Shown in pieces: positions 1 through 8,886 of a DNA stretch of 64,000 bases (within the stretch, counting starts at the first letter, position 1; every line of letters starts with the position of its first letter). The notes below the pieces were generated by a model that ran no database searches, had not been told where the DNA came from, and saw only the letters and a list, made by a program, of their open reading frames with translations. Origin of the DNA: DATENM01 sp045807725 (GTDB lineage Bacteria > Acidobacteriota > Blastocatellia > UBA7656); contig JBJMGV010000108.1 in the NCBI GenBank assembly GCA_045807725.1, positions 25,646 to 89,645 of the forward strand, written 5' to 3'. Made by a program: the position numbers and the translations under genes.

Positions 1-87
1 TGCCGAGGCCGGCCATTGCACGGCGATCAGGATAATGACAACGCAGACAAACGCGGCTCTCGTCGGGGGCGATGCGGTAGCGCGCAC
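1..87 (-). CDS. N-terminal piece of a secreted protein, cut by the window edge
   Basis: On the minus strand a GTG at 87-85 follows an AAGGAG ribosome-binding site seven bases upstream (95-100). It opens a frame that stays open to base 1 (29 codons). The encoded segment has a short basic start (MRATASPPTRAAF), a hydrophobic stretch (VCVVIILIAV) and an Ala-rich end (WPASA), so it reads as a complete Sec signal peptide with a likely cleavage after ASA. The mature protein lies outside the window, so no function can be given. The call rests only on the ribosome-binding site and the signal-peptide shape. Confidence 0.5.
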   Translation of the reverse strand, partial: MRATASPPTRAAFVCVVIILIAVQWPASA

Positions 88-265
88 AACAATACTCCTT
101 CACAATCAGGTTCGTCGCTGGAGAGGTTAAACGGGAAGCGAAATCGCAGCAGGAAAAATTATACCAGAACCGACGGGGGTGCAAAGCGAAAAGCACAATC
201 GTCGGTGGATGCGCGCGGCAGCGGGTCGCTATAATCTGTGAGGCGAAGGCTCGACTCGTTGGCTT

Positions 266-862
266 ATGCAAAATCGATTGATGATATCGGCCATCTTACT
301 TGCGGCGGGCGAATCGCGGCGGATGGGCGAGTTCAAACAACTGCTCACATACGCAGGCCGCACGTTTGTCGAATGCTGCGTTGATAATCTGCTCGCCTCT
401 CGCGCCGACGAAGTGATCGTTGTCACCGGCCACCGCGAAGCCGACGTGCGATACGCCCTCGGCGCGCGGCCCATTCGCTTTGCTCACAACCCTGATTACC
501 GCGAAGGCATGAGCGCGTCGGTCAAGTGCGGCGTCGCCGCCGTAGCGCCTGCGGCTAAGGCTGTGCTAGTGGCGCTCGTCGATCAACCGCAGATTGATTC
601 CGCAATTATCAACCGTGTCATCGCTGAATACGAAAAGCAGTCGCCGCTCATCGTCATTCCCACCTATGCGGAACGCAATGGCCATCCGATCTTGATCGAC
701 CTGCGCCTGCGCGACGAGTTGTTATCGTTCGACTCAACGCAAGGTCTGCGGCAGGTCATTCATACACATGCCGCAGACGTCTTGCACACGCAAGTGACGA
801 CCGAAGCGGTGTTGATGGATTTCGATTATCCCGAAGATTATCGGCGGCTGGTAAAAAACTGA
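266..862 (+). CDS. MocA/MobA-like nucleotidyltransferase (molybdenum cofactor type)
   Basis: A 198-residue protein of the GT-A-fold nucleotidyltransferase family that includes MocA (CTP:molybdopterin cytidylyltransferase) and MobA. The N-terminal signature LLAAGESRRMGEFKQLL is the nucleotide-binding LAAGxSxRMGxxK motif. LVDQPQI near residue 112 corresponds to the metal-binding acidic motif, and NGHPILID near residue 137 is typical of the MocA branch. Length matches the family. It probably transfers CMP to molybdopterin in the cytoplasm for a xanthine-dehydrogenase-type enzyme, but no molybdoenzyme gene is visible here, so the substrate is inferred. The ATG at 281, five codons downstream, starts directly at the motif and could be the true start. 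The gene stands alone and ends before a hairpin shared with the convergent gene downstream. Confidence 0.75.
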   Translation: MQNRLMISAILLAAGESRRMGEFKQLLTYAGRTFVECCVDNLLASRADEVIVVTGHREADVRYALGARPIRFAHNPDYREGMSASVKCGVAAVAPAAKAVLVALVDQPQIDSAIINRVIAEYEKQSPLIVIPTYAERNGHPILIDLRLRDELLSFDSTQGLRQVIHTHAADVLHTQVTTEAVLMDFDYPEDYRRLVKN

Positions 863-924
863 GTCTGGCTACGGACTGCTCAACACTTGTTACTCAACGG
901 CTACTGAGTGCTCATCAAAAGCAG

Positions 925-947
925 AAGGCCGAGCGTAGCCCGGCCTT
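925..947. terminator. Bidirectional terminator-like hairpin
   Basis: A perfect 7-bp stem, AAGGCCG (925-931) with CGGCCTT (941-947), encloses a 9-nt loop between two convergent genes ending at 862 and 978. The minus-strand read-out is followed by CTGCTTTTG, a weak T tract, so it may end transcription from both sides. Confidence 0.45.
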
Positions 948-977
948 GGCATTGAAACTGTCTGGTTAAATGGTCGG

Positions 978-1343
978 TTAAACGGCGATCTTTTCCGAGC
1001 GCGCCGCGCGCGCTGCCGCGTCGAAGGGAATCACGCGGCGACTCGCCGTTGCGGCCTGCTCGGCGGCGCGTTGGGCGCGCTGGTGGAACGCCTGCATCGC
1101 TAGCTGTGATGCCAGTATGTAGCTGTGGCCGCCACAGACATTGCAGTTGCCGTTGTAATCGAGATAAGTCTTGTGCGCCATAATATCGTCGCCAGAACAA
1201 TCGCCGCAGACAATCTGCACGCCCATAGTCGGAATCTGCGGGCGCGGCATGCGCAGTTGCGACGGGTTTTCTTTGCGCCCCTTCACTACAAACAAGGCCG
1301 TTAAGCTCAAAGCAAATATTGTTGCCGCGATGATGATCATCAT
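978..1343 (-). CDS. Small membrane-anchored protein with a four-cysteine zinc-ribbon-like motif
   Basis: A 121-residue protein of unknown function. It begins with one hydrophobic segment (residues 1-20, MMIIIAATIFALSLTALFVV) that would anchor it in the inner membrane. A cytoplasmic or periplasmic part carries two cysteine pairs, CGDC near residue 47 and CNVCGG near residue 67. This spacing is typical of a small zinc ribbon. The C-terminal third is Ala/Arg-rich and probably helical. No family is recognised. The gene is monocistronic, with a likely terminator hairpin downstream at 925-947. Confidence 0.6.
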   Translation of the reverse strand: MMIIIAATIFALSLTALFVVKGRKENPSQLRMPRPQIPTMGVQIVCGDCSGDDIMAHKTYLDYNGNCNVCGGHSYILASQLAMQAFHQRAQRAAEQAATASRRVIPFDAAARAARSEKIAV

Positions 1344-1744
1344 AATCTTCTCCTCGCCTTTCTAACGCCATCTCCGCGCGGCCCATACTGCACGCCGCAT
1401 CACTTTTACATACGAACGCACCCGGCTTGAAGATTTGCTACGCCAGTTTTATAGCAATGTCTATGCCAGTGACATTAATCGCACATCATCTGGCTCAACG
1501 TGCAAGATTTACAATTTGCCGCTACTGTAATGCTGCTGGTTTATAGTTGCCTTCAACTAAATGAGATGAAATTGCGCCGACTTTGCGCAATTCTGCACTC
1601 GGATATTTCAGTTATAAGTTTCTACTTGGAGAGGAAGGTGTATCGGCCTGAATGGAAACAAGGCGCACATATAGACGAATTGCTACACGTGCGCCTCATA
1701 AGGGAGATAATGAAATGCCTGTTCGGGGCGGAAGGCTTATCGCT
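1344..1744. other. Gene-poor spacer
   Basis: About 400 bases between two minus-strand genes. An open frame on the plus strand (1500-1772) has no convincing ribosome-binding site or family resemblance. I see no RNA gene or mobile element. The stretch presumably carries the promoter of the minus-strand gene that ends at 978. Confidence 0.4.
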
Positions 1745-2017
1745 TTACGTCCGTCGTCTCGTCGAGCGATAAATCCACAGCAGCAACAGCGCGCCGACCA
1801 GCGAAAGAATCCAACTGCGGCTCGGCGTGAAATAGCCGTTGCTTCTGGGAGCGCCCCAGCCGATCAAGCGGCCAATCAAGCCGCCGACGATGCCGCCCGC
1901 GATGCCGAGCAGCGCCGTCATCAAACAACCCATCGGGTCGCGGCCCGGCATAATCAAACGCGCCAGCGCGCCAACGATCAACCCCACGATCAACCAGCCA
2001 ATAATCTCGCCTATCAT
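1745..2017 (-). CDS. GlsB/YeaQ/YmgE family (transglycosylase-associated) membrane protein
   Basis: A 90-residue inner-membrane protein. It starts MIGEIIGWLIVGLIVGALAR, followed by GRDPMG, the Gly-rich helix LLGIAGGIVGGLIGRLIGW and a third C-terminal hydrophobic helix. This pattern of Gly-rich transmembrane helices with a conserved PGxDPxG-like loop is characteristic of the YeaQ/GlsB family, often linked to stress. The molecular role is unknown. It stands alone. The start is the first ATG, preceded by an AGGAGACAA-like site. Confidence 0.85.
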   Translation of the reverse strand: MIGEIIGWLIVGLIVGALARLIMPGRDPMGCLMTALLGIAGGIVGGLIGRLIGWGAPRSNGYFTPSRSWILSLVGALLLLWIYRSTRRRT

Positions 2018-2147
2018 ATTGTTTGTCTCCTTGCTTGCAGGTTGATACGCGTTGCCGGCGCTGATGACTGCGCAAACCGGCCCGCGCCATCGAACTCACT
2101 CAAGCATGGTTCGATCTTATCGTCACGCTAAGTGCCTGTCAACGCGA

Positions 2148-3365
2148 TCAACTGCCGCTGCGCTTGATGTAAAGTCGGTTGGAAGTCTGGCGGATCACAT
2201 CGGGAATGTTCTTGTTCAGCGCCAGCGCGCGCAGGTCGCGCGTTTGAATGCGATTGAGAAAGCCCAGGCTGATGGCGATGGGCGTGCGCGGGTTGCGAAC
2301 GAGATTGTGAATGACGGCGTAGCTCTTCACCCAGCCGCGATTGGTGCCGATCTGTCGCAGCACGTCTTCGTGGATGGCTTTGATCGAAGCGATGTATTCG
2401 GCTTCGTTGTCGGTCAGGCGCGGATTGCGCATCACGGCGGAGGCGACCATGCGATTGGGGTCGCGCACCAGGATCAAGCGCGCTTCGCGCGTGCCTTTGA
2501 TGGCCAACATCACGCGATCCTTAATGCTCATCAAAGCGATCTGCTGAAAGACCGGCATACGGTCGCTGACGATCTGGGTCATCTCCGCCGCGTGAATCTC
2601 TTCGACAATCTCCGCGATGTCGAACTGTTCTTCGGGCGCAGGCGGGGTGTCGTCGAACGGCCCGAATTCGCTCTCATATTCGGTGATGAACGAATCGTCT
2701 ATGCCTTCTTCGATAAGGCCGAGGCGGACGAGGTCTTCGATGCCTTCGACCGAAAGCATCTGCTGGCGCTTTTCTTCTTCGGCGCGTGCAGCGGCCTCGG
2801 CTTCGGCGCGGGCGCGCTGCTCTTCGGCGATCAGTTGCGCGCCGAACTGTTTCTCGAAGAACTCCTGGCGGACTTCACTGGCGCGGCGCTCGGCTTCAAA
2901 GGTGCGCGCCGGGTTAGCAAGGATAGCTTCGATGATGCCGGGCGCGCGGATCAGGCTCTGCTGCTTGAGCGAAATGGCTTCGATGACTGCTGCATCCTGC
3001 GTGCGCTGCGCGAGGATGACGAGCGCCGAGTCGGGCGTGGCGCGATTGAAGACTGCCGCCTCAACCACCGTGCGCGGCGCGCGTGGCCACAGGCACAGGA
3101 AGCCGAGCACGTCGGGCGGCGCGGCAGGGTCGGCGGCGAACGTCGCGAACGATTCCGGCTTGAGCGTATCGAGCGAAGACGCTGCGGTGCTGCGCACGCC
3201 GGGGTCAGCGTCGCGGCTCAAGGTGACGAGCGATTCAAGCAACTCTTCGTTGCTGAATGGCAACAGGCCGCGCGCCGCTGCCATCTTGACTGTAGGCGGC
3301 GCGCTACCCGAACGAATGCTGTCGAGAATTTGATTTGAAATGACTGCTGCTCCGAGACTGCTCAA
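2148..3365 (-). CDS. HEAT-repeat-like (DUF2336-like) protein of unknown function
   Basis: A 405-residue cytoplasmic protein made almost wholly of predicted alpha helices. The N-terminal half has HEAT-like units (for example LVTLSRDADPGVRSTAASSL and IVASAVMRNP-type segments with recurrent DP/NP turns). A central charged coiled-coil stretch (around residues 175-205, rich in A, E and R) follows, then an acidic linker. The C-terminal half resumes repeat-like helices ending NKNIPDVIRQTSNRLYIKR. Such helical-repeat proteins usually act as scaffolds, but nothing shows a partner. The gene lies downstream of secA on the same strand, separated by a heptamer hairpin, so it may be transcribed separately. 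Confidence 0.6.
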   Translation of the reverse strand: MSSLGAAVISNQILDSIRSGSAPPTVKMAAARGLLPFSNEELLESLVTLSRDADPGVRSTAASSLDTLKPESFATFAADPAAPPDVLGFLCLWPRAPRTVVEAAVFNRATPDSALVILAQRTQDAAVIEAISLKQQSLIRAPGIIEAILANPARTFEAERRASEVRQEFFEKQFGAQLIAEEQRARAEAEAAARAEEEKRQQMLSVEGIEDLVRLGLIEEGIDDSFITEYESEFGPFDDTPPAPEEQFDIAEIVEEIHAAEMTQIVSDRMPVFQQIALMSIKDRVMLAIKGTREARLILVRDPNRMVASAVMRNPRLTDNEAEYIASIKAIHEDVLRQIGTNRGWVKSYAVIHNLVRNPRTPIAISLGFLNRIQTRDLRALALNKNIPDVIRQTSNRLYIKRSGS

Positions 3366-3442
3366 AAGCTGATGGGCGGGAGCTGCTTGCGCGGGGACAC
3401 GGTGACGATGGCAATGTACTACAGCTTCAAACCGTGTTCAAT

Positions 3443-3535
3443 AGTAAGAGGCTGGAGACTGGAGGCTGGAGGCTGGCGGGAAACGGAAGCGTTGCGCTCC
3501 TTTCTCTTACTAGCCCCTAGCCTCCAGCCTCTGCT
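3443..3535. repeat. Heptamer-repeat hairpin 1 (GGCTGGA-type)
   Basis: The left arm (3448-3476) is built from copies of GGCTGGA/GACTGGA. The right arm (3509-3535) carries the complementary CCTCCAG/CCCCTAG units, so a long imperfect hairpin can form. It begins directly after the secA stop codon, where a terminator would be expected. It is one of nine such elements in the window. Confidence 0.6.
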
Positions 3536-6397
3536 TCAGGCTCCGCAGCACTTCTTGTATTTCTTGCCGCTGCCGCAGGTGCAGAGTTCGTTGCGCCCGA
3601 CGCGCGGGCCTTTGTGGCGCATCGGCTTGGCGACTTCTTCTTCGCCGCCGGCAAAAGCCGTCTCGTTGGCCTTCGTGAAAGCCACACGACCGCGACGCTG
3701 GCGGCGGCGGCGCTCAAGCAATTGCTGCTCGACCGGCGCAGCTACCTGGACTTGAAAGTTGAACAGGTAACGCACCGTGTCCGTGTCTATGCGTTCGAGC
3801 ATCGCTTGGAACAGCCCGAACGATTCGCGCTTGTATTCGACCAGCGGGTCTTTCTGGCCGTAGCCGCGCAGGTGTATGCCCTCTTTCAAATGATCGAGCG
3901 CCAGCAGGTGGTCCTTCCATTGCGCATCGACGATGTTGAGCATGATGTATCGCTCAAGGTTGCGCATCGCCTCGACGCCGACCTGCACTTCCTTGTCGGC
4001 GTACCTGGCTTCGAGCCGCCGCCACAACTCATCGTGCGCTTCTTCCGTGCCCAACTCTTCGAGCCGTATGCCTTCTTGATCCACATCGAAGTAGTAGATC
4101 TTGCGCAACTCTTCTTTGAACCCGGCGAGGTCCCATTCGTGCGTCGCCTGTTCCTTCGGCATATACTGACCGATCAGATCAACGAGCAAGTCTTCGGCGC
4201 GGCCCAGTATGTCTTCGCGCTGCGTCTCGGCCTGTTTTTCCGGCGTCTCGCCGTAATAGCCTTCGAGCAGTTGGCGGCGAATCGTATAGATCGCCTCGCG
4301 CTGCTTGTTCATCACGTCGTCGTATTCAAGCAGCCGTTTGCGTATCGAAAAGTTGTGCGCTTCAACTGATTTTTGCGCGCCCTCGATGCGCTTGCTGACC
4401 AGCCCCGATTCAATCGGCACCCCCTCTTCCATACCGAGCCGCAGCATCAAGTTCTTGATGCGGTCGCCGCCGAAGATACGCATCAGGTCGTCTTCGAGCG
4501 ACAGGAAGAAGCGCGACGAACCGGGATCGCCTTGACGACCTGAACGACCGCGAAGCTGATTATCGATGCGGCGTGACTCGTGCCGCTCGGTTCCGAGGAT
4601 GTGAAGGCCGCCCGCCGTGATGACTTCTTTGTGTTCGGCTTCGGTGGTCTGCTTGGCGCGTTCGAGCGCCCGCTCCCACTGTTCGGGCGTCGCTTCGTCC
4701 GGGTTGACCTGCTTCTTCTTCAACTCCTCTTTAGCGAGAAACTCCGGGTTGCCGCCGAGCAGGATGTCTGTGCCGCGACCGGCCATGTTGGTCGCTATCG
4801 TGACCTGACCTTTGCGGCCCGCCTGCGCGACGATGTCGGCTTCGCGCGCAGCATGTTCAGGCTTGGCGTTCAGCACGTTGTGCGGCACGCGCAGCTTCTT
4901 GAGCCGATCCGCCAGCATCTCCGACGTTTCGACAGAGACCGTGCCAACCAGCACCGGCTGGCCTTTCTCGTGCAGCTCTTTGATCTCTTTGACGACCGCA
5001 TCCCACTTCTCGCGTTCTGTGCGATAGATTACATCCGGGAAATCCTTGCGCACCATATCGCGGTTGGTCGGGACGACAGCCACATCGAGCTTGTAGATGT
5101 TAGCGAACTCGCTCGCCTCGGTCTCCGCCGTGCCGGTCATACCCGACAGCTTGGCGTACATGCGGAAGTAGTTTTGCAGCGTGATCGTCGCCAGCGTCTG
5201 GTTCTCGGCTTCGATCTTGACGCCCTCTTTCGCTTCGACCGCCTGGTGCAAGCCGTCGCTCCAACGGCGGCCCGGCATCACGCGCCCGGTGAACTCGTCA
5301 ACGATGATGACTTCGCCTTCCTTGACGATGTACTGCTTGTCGAGGTGGTAGAGCGTTTGCGCGTTCAGCGACTGCTCGATGCAATGCAGCAGTTCCATAT
5401 TCACCGGCTCGTAAAGGTTGCCGACGCCGGTGAAGCGTTCGGCCATCTCGACGCCCTCTTCGGTGAGCGTCGCCGAGTGCTGCTTCTCGTCAACGTGATA
5501 GAGCAGGCGCGGGTCTTCTTTTAAATTCACGTCGCCTTCGGCCTGCTTGATCTCGGCGACGCGCTTCTGCTGCGCGTCCTTCAGCTTCAGGAGCACTTCG
5601 TTGGCGATGTAATACTTCTCGGTCGAATCTTCCGACGAGCCGGAGATGATTAGCGGCGTTCGCGCTTCGTCAATCAGGATCGAGTCCACTTCGTCAACGA
5701 TGGCGTACCAGTGGCCGCGTTGCACCATCGCCGACGGGTCGAACTTCATGTTATCGCGCAGGTAATCGAAGCCGAATTCGTTGTTGGTGCCGTAGGTGAT
5801 GTCGGCGCGGTAAGCCTCCTGCCGCTCGCCGTCATCCATATCGTGCTGTATGCAGCCGACCGTCAGGCCGAGGAAGCGATAAATCTTGCCCATCCATTCG
5901 GTGTCGCGTTTGGCCAGATAATCGTTGACCGTGATGACGTGGACGCCGCGCCCGGCCACCGCGTTCAGGTAAGCCGGCAAGGTGGCGACAAGCGTTTTAC
6001 CTTCGCCGGTCTTCATCTCGGCGATCATACCGCGATGCAAGACCATGCCGCCGATCATCTGCACGTCGAAGTGGCGCATGCCGGTGGCGCGGCGCGAGGC
6101 TTCGCGCACAACGGCGAAGGCTTCGGGCAGAATCTCGTCGAGCGCCTCGTCAACGACCAGGCGCAGCGCCTTCTTCTCTTCGTCGGGCGTGTCGGCGGTG
6201 ATGTCGGCCTCGACGATGCGCTTCTCGATCTGTTCACGGAAGCGCGCCGTGTAGTCGCGCAGCTCGTCGTCCGATAGGCGTTCGATCTTCGGCTCGAATG
6301 CGTTGATCTCAGAGACTACCGGCCACAGGCGCTTCAGCAATCGCTCGTTGGCGCTGCCGAATATCTTGGTTGCAACTTTATTGAATATCGCTGTCAT
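3536..6397 (-). CDS. secA: Protein translocase ATPase SecA
   Basis: A 953-residue SecA, the ATPase that drives preproteins through SecYEG. Visible hallmarks are AEMKTGEGKTLVATLPAYLN-type Walker A near residue 100, the IVDEVDSILIDEARTPLI Walker B region, GTDILLGGNPEFL in nucleotide-binding domain 2, and HESRRIDNQLRGRSGRQGD. The C-terminal metal-binding tail is CTCGSGKKYKKCC. The frame extends 19 codons further upstream, but the ATG at 6397 is preceded by a GAGAGAG ribosome-binding site and gives the usual start (MTAIFNKVATKIFGS), so I place the start there. Length is on the long side of normal because of an Arg-rich linker before the zinc tail. It is a single gene followed by a heptamer hairpin. 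Confidence 0.97.
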   Translation of the reverse strand: MTAIFNKVATKIFGSANERLLKRLWPVVSEINAFEPKIERLSDDELRDYTARFREQIEKRIVEADITADTPDEEKKALRLVVDEALDEILPEAFAVVREASRRATGMRHFDVQMIGGMVLHRGMIAEMKTGEGKTLVATLPAYLNAVAGRGVHVITVNDYLAKRDTEWMGKIYRFLGLTVGCIQHDMDDGERQEAYRADITYGTNNEFGFDYLRDNMKFDPSAMVQRGHWYAIVDEVDSILIDEARTPLIISGSSEDSTEKYYIANEVLLKLKDAQQKRVAEIKQAEGDVNLKEDPRLLYHVDEKQHSATLTEEGVEMAERFTGVGNLYEPVNMELLHCIEQSLNAQTLYHLDKQYIVKEGEVIIVDEFTGRVMPGRRWSDGLHQAVEAKEGVKIEAENQTLATITLQNYFRMYAKLSGMTGTAETEASEFANIYKLDVAVVPTNRDMVRKDFPDVIYRTEREKWDAVVKEIKELHEKGQPVLVGTVSVETSEMLADRLKKLRVPHNVLNAKPEHAAREADIVAQAGRKGQVTIATNMAGRGTDILLGGNPEFLAKEELKKKQVNPDEATPEQWERALERAKQTTEAEHKEVITAGGLHILGTERHESRRIDNQLRGRSGRQGDPGSSRFFLSLEDDLMRIFGGDRIKNLMLRLGMEEGVPIESGLVSKRIEGAQKSVEAHNFSIRKRLLEYDDVMNKQREAIYTIRRQLLEGYYGETPEKQAETQREDILGRAEDLLVDLIGQYMPKEQATHEWDLAGFKEELRKIYYFDVDQEGIRLEELGTEEAHDELWRRLEARYADKEVQVGVEAMRNLERYIMLNIVDAQWKDHLLALDHLKEGIHLRGYGQKDPLVEYKRESFGLFQAMLERIDTDTVRYLFNFQVQVAAPVEQQLLERRRRQRRGRVAFTKANETAFAGGEEEVAKPMRHKGPRVGRNELCTCGSGKKYKKCCGA

Positions 6398-6977
6398 ATC
6401 TCTCTCTACGTTTCCGGCCCCGGATTGATCCAGAAACAGGAAACCAAAAATCAATCAGCCTGTTGCTCGGAGATTCGCCGATCTGCGTCCCGGTCAACAG
6501 GCTTTATCGCGTCATCTCTTATGATGCGGGCTATGCTCACAGTCTGTCTTCGCATTGCGCAATCACACCAACTTAAATTGTATTGAAGCCGACTCCGCAC
6601 GTCAATTCTTGACGACTTGCGCCAGGCTGAGATGCCCGAACGGGTAGGGCAAATGCAAAAAAAGCGTCGAGAAAAATAGTGTTGACACTCTATAGGGTGG
6701 ATGGTAAAACGTGTCTGCCTTAGAAAAGCACCCAGGATTTTTGAGTGGCTGAGGCTAAAACAGCCCGTCGAGTCCGCTGAGTCTGCCGAGTCCCTACGCG
6801 CAGATTCGCTGCTTCTCCAAACTCGGCGGACTGGACAGACTCGCTGGATTCGATAGACATTCCGACCCCCTCACGTTCGCCCCTTTTAGTCTTGCTCACA
6901 ACGTTCGCTTCGTCCCCAATCGTCGCGGCCCCTACAACAGAATTTTGGATTTTCATGGCTTAGCGCTTCGCGCTTGC
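6398..6977. other. Divergent intergenic region between secA and the pilus operon
   Basis: Nearly 600 bases without a convincing gene. It should hold the secA promoter and the pilus-operon promoter, annotated separately at 6682-6710. A 78-codon frame on the minus strand (6720-6956) shows no family features and an unusual composition, so I do not call it. Confidence 0.5.
6682..6710 (+). promoter_or_regulatory. Candidate sigma-70 promoter for the pilus operon
   Basis: A perfect TTGACA (6682-6687) is followed after 17 bases by TAAAAC (6705-6710), a 4/6 match to the -10 consensus. It points towards pilM, about 360 bases downstream. The long leader makes the assignment tentative. Confidence 0.4.
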
Positions 6978-7054
6978 GATTTTGGATTTTGGATTAGCGG
7001 AGCGTTTGCGACCATTCCCTAAATCCAAAATCGGCAATCCAAAATCTAAAATCC
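6978..7054. repeat. Heptamer-repeat hairpin 2 (GATTTTG-type)
   Basis: The left arm (6978-6996) repeats GATTTTG and the right arm (7021-7054) repeats the complementary CCAAAAT/CTAAAAT units. It lies 14 bases upstream of the pilM start, in the leader of the pilus operon, so it could affect translation or transcription of that operon rather than act as a terminator. Confidence 0.55.
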
Positions 7055-7068
7055 TTCCGGGGGCTGTC

Positions 7069-8874
7069 ATGTTCGGATCAAAGAAGAAGAGCATTGTCGG
7101 GCTAGACATCGGCTCAAGCGCGCTCAAGGCGGTCGAGTTGAGGCTCGTGCGCAACGGCTTCGAGCTGGTGCACATCGCGCATCACAACCTGCAATCCGAC
7201 ACCATTGTTGACGGACATATTATCGATCTCAACCACGTCGCGGATTCGATCAACCGCGTCTGGACCGACAACGGCATCAAGACCAGCCAGGTCGCTACGT
7301 CGCTGTCGGGCCACGCCGTCATTGTTAAAAAGATATTGTTGCCGCAGATGTCCAGCGAAGAACTGGACGAGCAGATTCACTGGGAAGCCGAGCAGTACAT
7401 TCCGTTCGACATCAACGACGTGAACCTCTACCACGAGGTCATCGGCCACGACGCGTCAGGCCAGAACATGGACGTGCTGCTCGTGGCCTGCAAGCGCGAC
7501 AAGATCGCCCAGTTCACGCAGGTCGTCTCGCAGGCCGGCAAGCAGCCGGTTATCGTTGACGTTGACGCCTTCGCGCTGCAAAACGCTTACGTCGTCAACT
7601 ACAGTCCGTCGCCCAATCAGACGGTGGCGCTCTTAGACATTGGCGCATCGGTGACGACGATCAACGTTGTGCGCGGCGCGACTTCGATCTTCACGCGTGA
7701 CATCTCGGCGGGCGGCAACCAGTACACCGACCTGCTGCAAAAAGAGATGAACCTGACCTTCGAGCAGGCCGAGTCGCTCAAGCGCGGCGCGGGCTTTGAC
7801 GAGCAGAACGACTATCAGGCGGCGCTGACGACAATGCAGTCTGTGTCAGAGATGCTGGCGCTCGAAGTGCAACGCACGCTCGACTTCTTCCGCGCCACCG
7901 CCGTAGATTCGCCGAACATTGATCGTATACTGATCGCCGGCGGCTCGTCGAAGGTCGAACATCTGTGCGATTACTTCTCAGAAAAATTCCAGATGCCGGT
8001 CGAACGCTTCGATGCCTTCCGCGCCATTCGTTTCGACCGCAAGCGGTTTGACGACGAATACCTGCGAGAGCTGTCGCCGAATATGGCGGTGGCCGTCGGC
8101 CTCGCCATACGTCAGGCCGAAGAAGGCAGCCTGGTGCGCGTCAACCTGCTGGAAGGGACTGCCGAACACCGCGTCGCCGTGCAGAAGACAAAAGTGGCGG
8201 CGCGGCGCGGCCAGCAACTCTTTATGGTCGCGGCGGCGCTCTCGATCTTCCTGATCGCCATCGCCGTCGATCACCTGTGGACGACCAACGCGCGCACCGA
8301 AGCGCAGGCGCAGCTCGATCACGAGCAAGAAGTCGCCGCCAAGCTCGAAGCCGACGTGCAGAAGAAGAACGAGATCGAGGCCGAGCTGAAACAGGTCGAA
8401 GAACGCATCAAGGTCATCAAGCAATTGCGCGCCGAGCAGAAGGGGCCTGTGGCGATGATGAGCGCCATCAACGAACGTATGCCGGGCGGCCCTGCCGACT
8501 TCCGCCTCGACCAGATCATTCAAAAGGGCACGCACCTGCAAATCGTCGGCACCTCGCTCAATCAGCAAGTCATCGCCGACTTCGCGCGCCAACTGGAATT
8601 CTCGAACGGGCTGTTCAGCAACCTCGTGCCGACGATTGAAAGCACCGAAGTCAAGACCGACGACATCGCCGAGCGCAAGGAAGCCGACAAGAGCGCTGAG
8701 AAGATCGACAAGAAGGACGCCAAGGGCGATAAGAAAGACGCGAAGAAGGACAGCGACAACAAGGCCGACGCCGAGATGGCGCGCATCTTCCGCTTCACGA
8801 TTGATTGCGACTACAACAAGCCGCGCGCCGAAGAGGCGAAGGACGGGAAGGCCAGCCAGCCGGCGGGCAAGTGA
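7069..8874 (+). CDS. pilM: Fused type IV pilus assembly protein PilM-PilN
   Basis: A 601-residue protein combining two normally separate pilus components. Residues 1-350 are PilM, an actin-like ATPase on the inner face of the membrane: phosphate motifs VGLDIGSSALKAVEL and ALLDIGASVTTINVV, adenosine motif ILIAGGSSKVEHL, and the PilM-type QIHWEAEQYIPFDIND. From residue 356 the sequence VRVNLLEG matches the conserved PilN N-terminus. A transmembrane helix follows (about 382-404), then a coiled coil (about 410-465), a ferredoxin-like periplasmic domain and a Lys/Asp-rich tail. No stop or frameshift lies between the parts. The ATG at 7069 starts the canonical MFGSKKKSIVGLDIGSS; an upstream in-frame ATG at 6982 lies within hairpin DNA and is unlikely. 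It heads the operon with pilO, pilP and pilQ. Confidence 0.9.
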   Translation: MFGSKKKSIVGLDIGSSALKAVELRLVRNGFELVHIAHHNLQSDTIVDGHIIDLNHVADSINRVWTDNGIKTSQVATSLSGHAVIVKKILLPQMSSEELDEQIHWEAEQYIPFDINDVNLYHEVIGHDASGQNMDVLLVACKRDKIAQFTQVVSQAGKQPVIVDVDAFALQNAYVVNYSPSPNQTVALLDIGASVTTINVVRGATSIFTRDISAGGNQYTDLLQKEMNLTFEQAESLKRGAGFDEQNDYQAALTTMQSVSEMLALEVQRTLDFFRATAVDSPNIDRILIAGGSSKVEHLCDYFSEKFQMPVERFDAFRAIRFDRKRFDDEYLRELSPNMAVAVGLAIRQAEEGSLVRVNLLEGTAEHRVAVQKTKVAARRGQQLFMVAAALSIFLIAIAVDHLWTTNARTEAQAQLDHEQEVAAKLEADVQKKNEIEAELKQVEERIKVIKQLRAEQKGPVAMMSAINERMPGGPADFRLDQIIQKGTHLQIVGTSLNQQVIADFARQLEFSNGLFSNLVPTIESTEVKTDDIAERKEADKSAEKIDKKDAKGDKKDAKKDSDNKADAEMARIFRFTIDCDYNKPRAEEAKDGKASQPAGK

Positions 8875-8886
8875 AGGAGAGGGAAT

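Noticed and set aside
16..234. A 72-codon plus-strand frame at the window start
   Set aside because: It is highly charged and low in complexity, and it overlaps the better-supported secreted-protein start on the minus strand.
2052..3338. A 428-codon frame opposite the HEAT-like gene
   Set aside because: The minus-strand frame has helical-repeat periodicity and a clean signal for a protein; the opposite frame is the usual shadow seen in GC-rich DNA.
3614..6277. Long plus-strand frames opposite secA
   Set aside because: secA is unmistakable on the minus strand; these are antisense shadows.
6398..6430. An earlier start for SecA at 6454
   Set aside because: The extra 19 residues are unlike SecA, and the ATG at 6397 has a GAGAGAG ribosome-binding site.
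6720..6956. A 78-codon minus-strand frame upstream of the pilus operon
   Set aside because: It has no ribosome-binding site or family features, and it spans the region expected to hold promoters.
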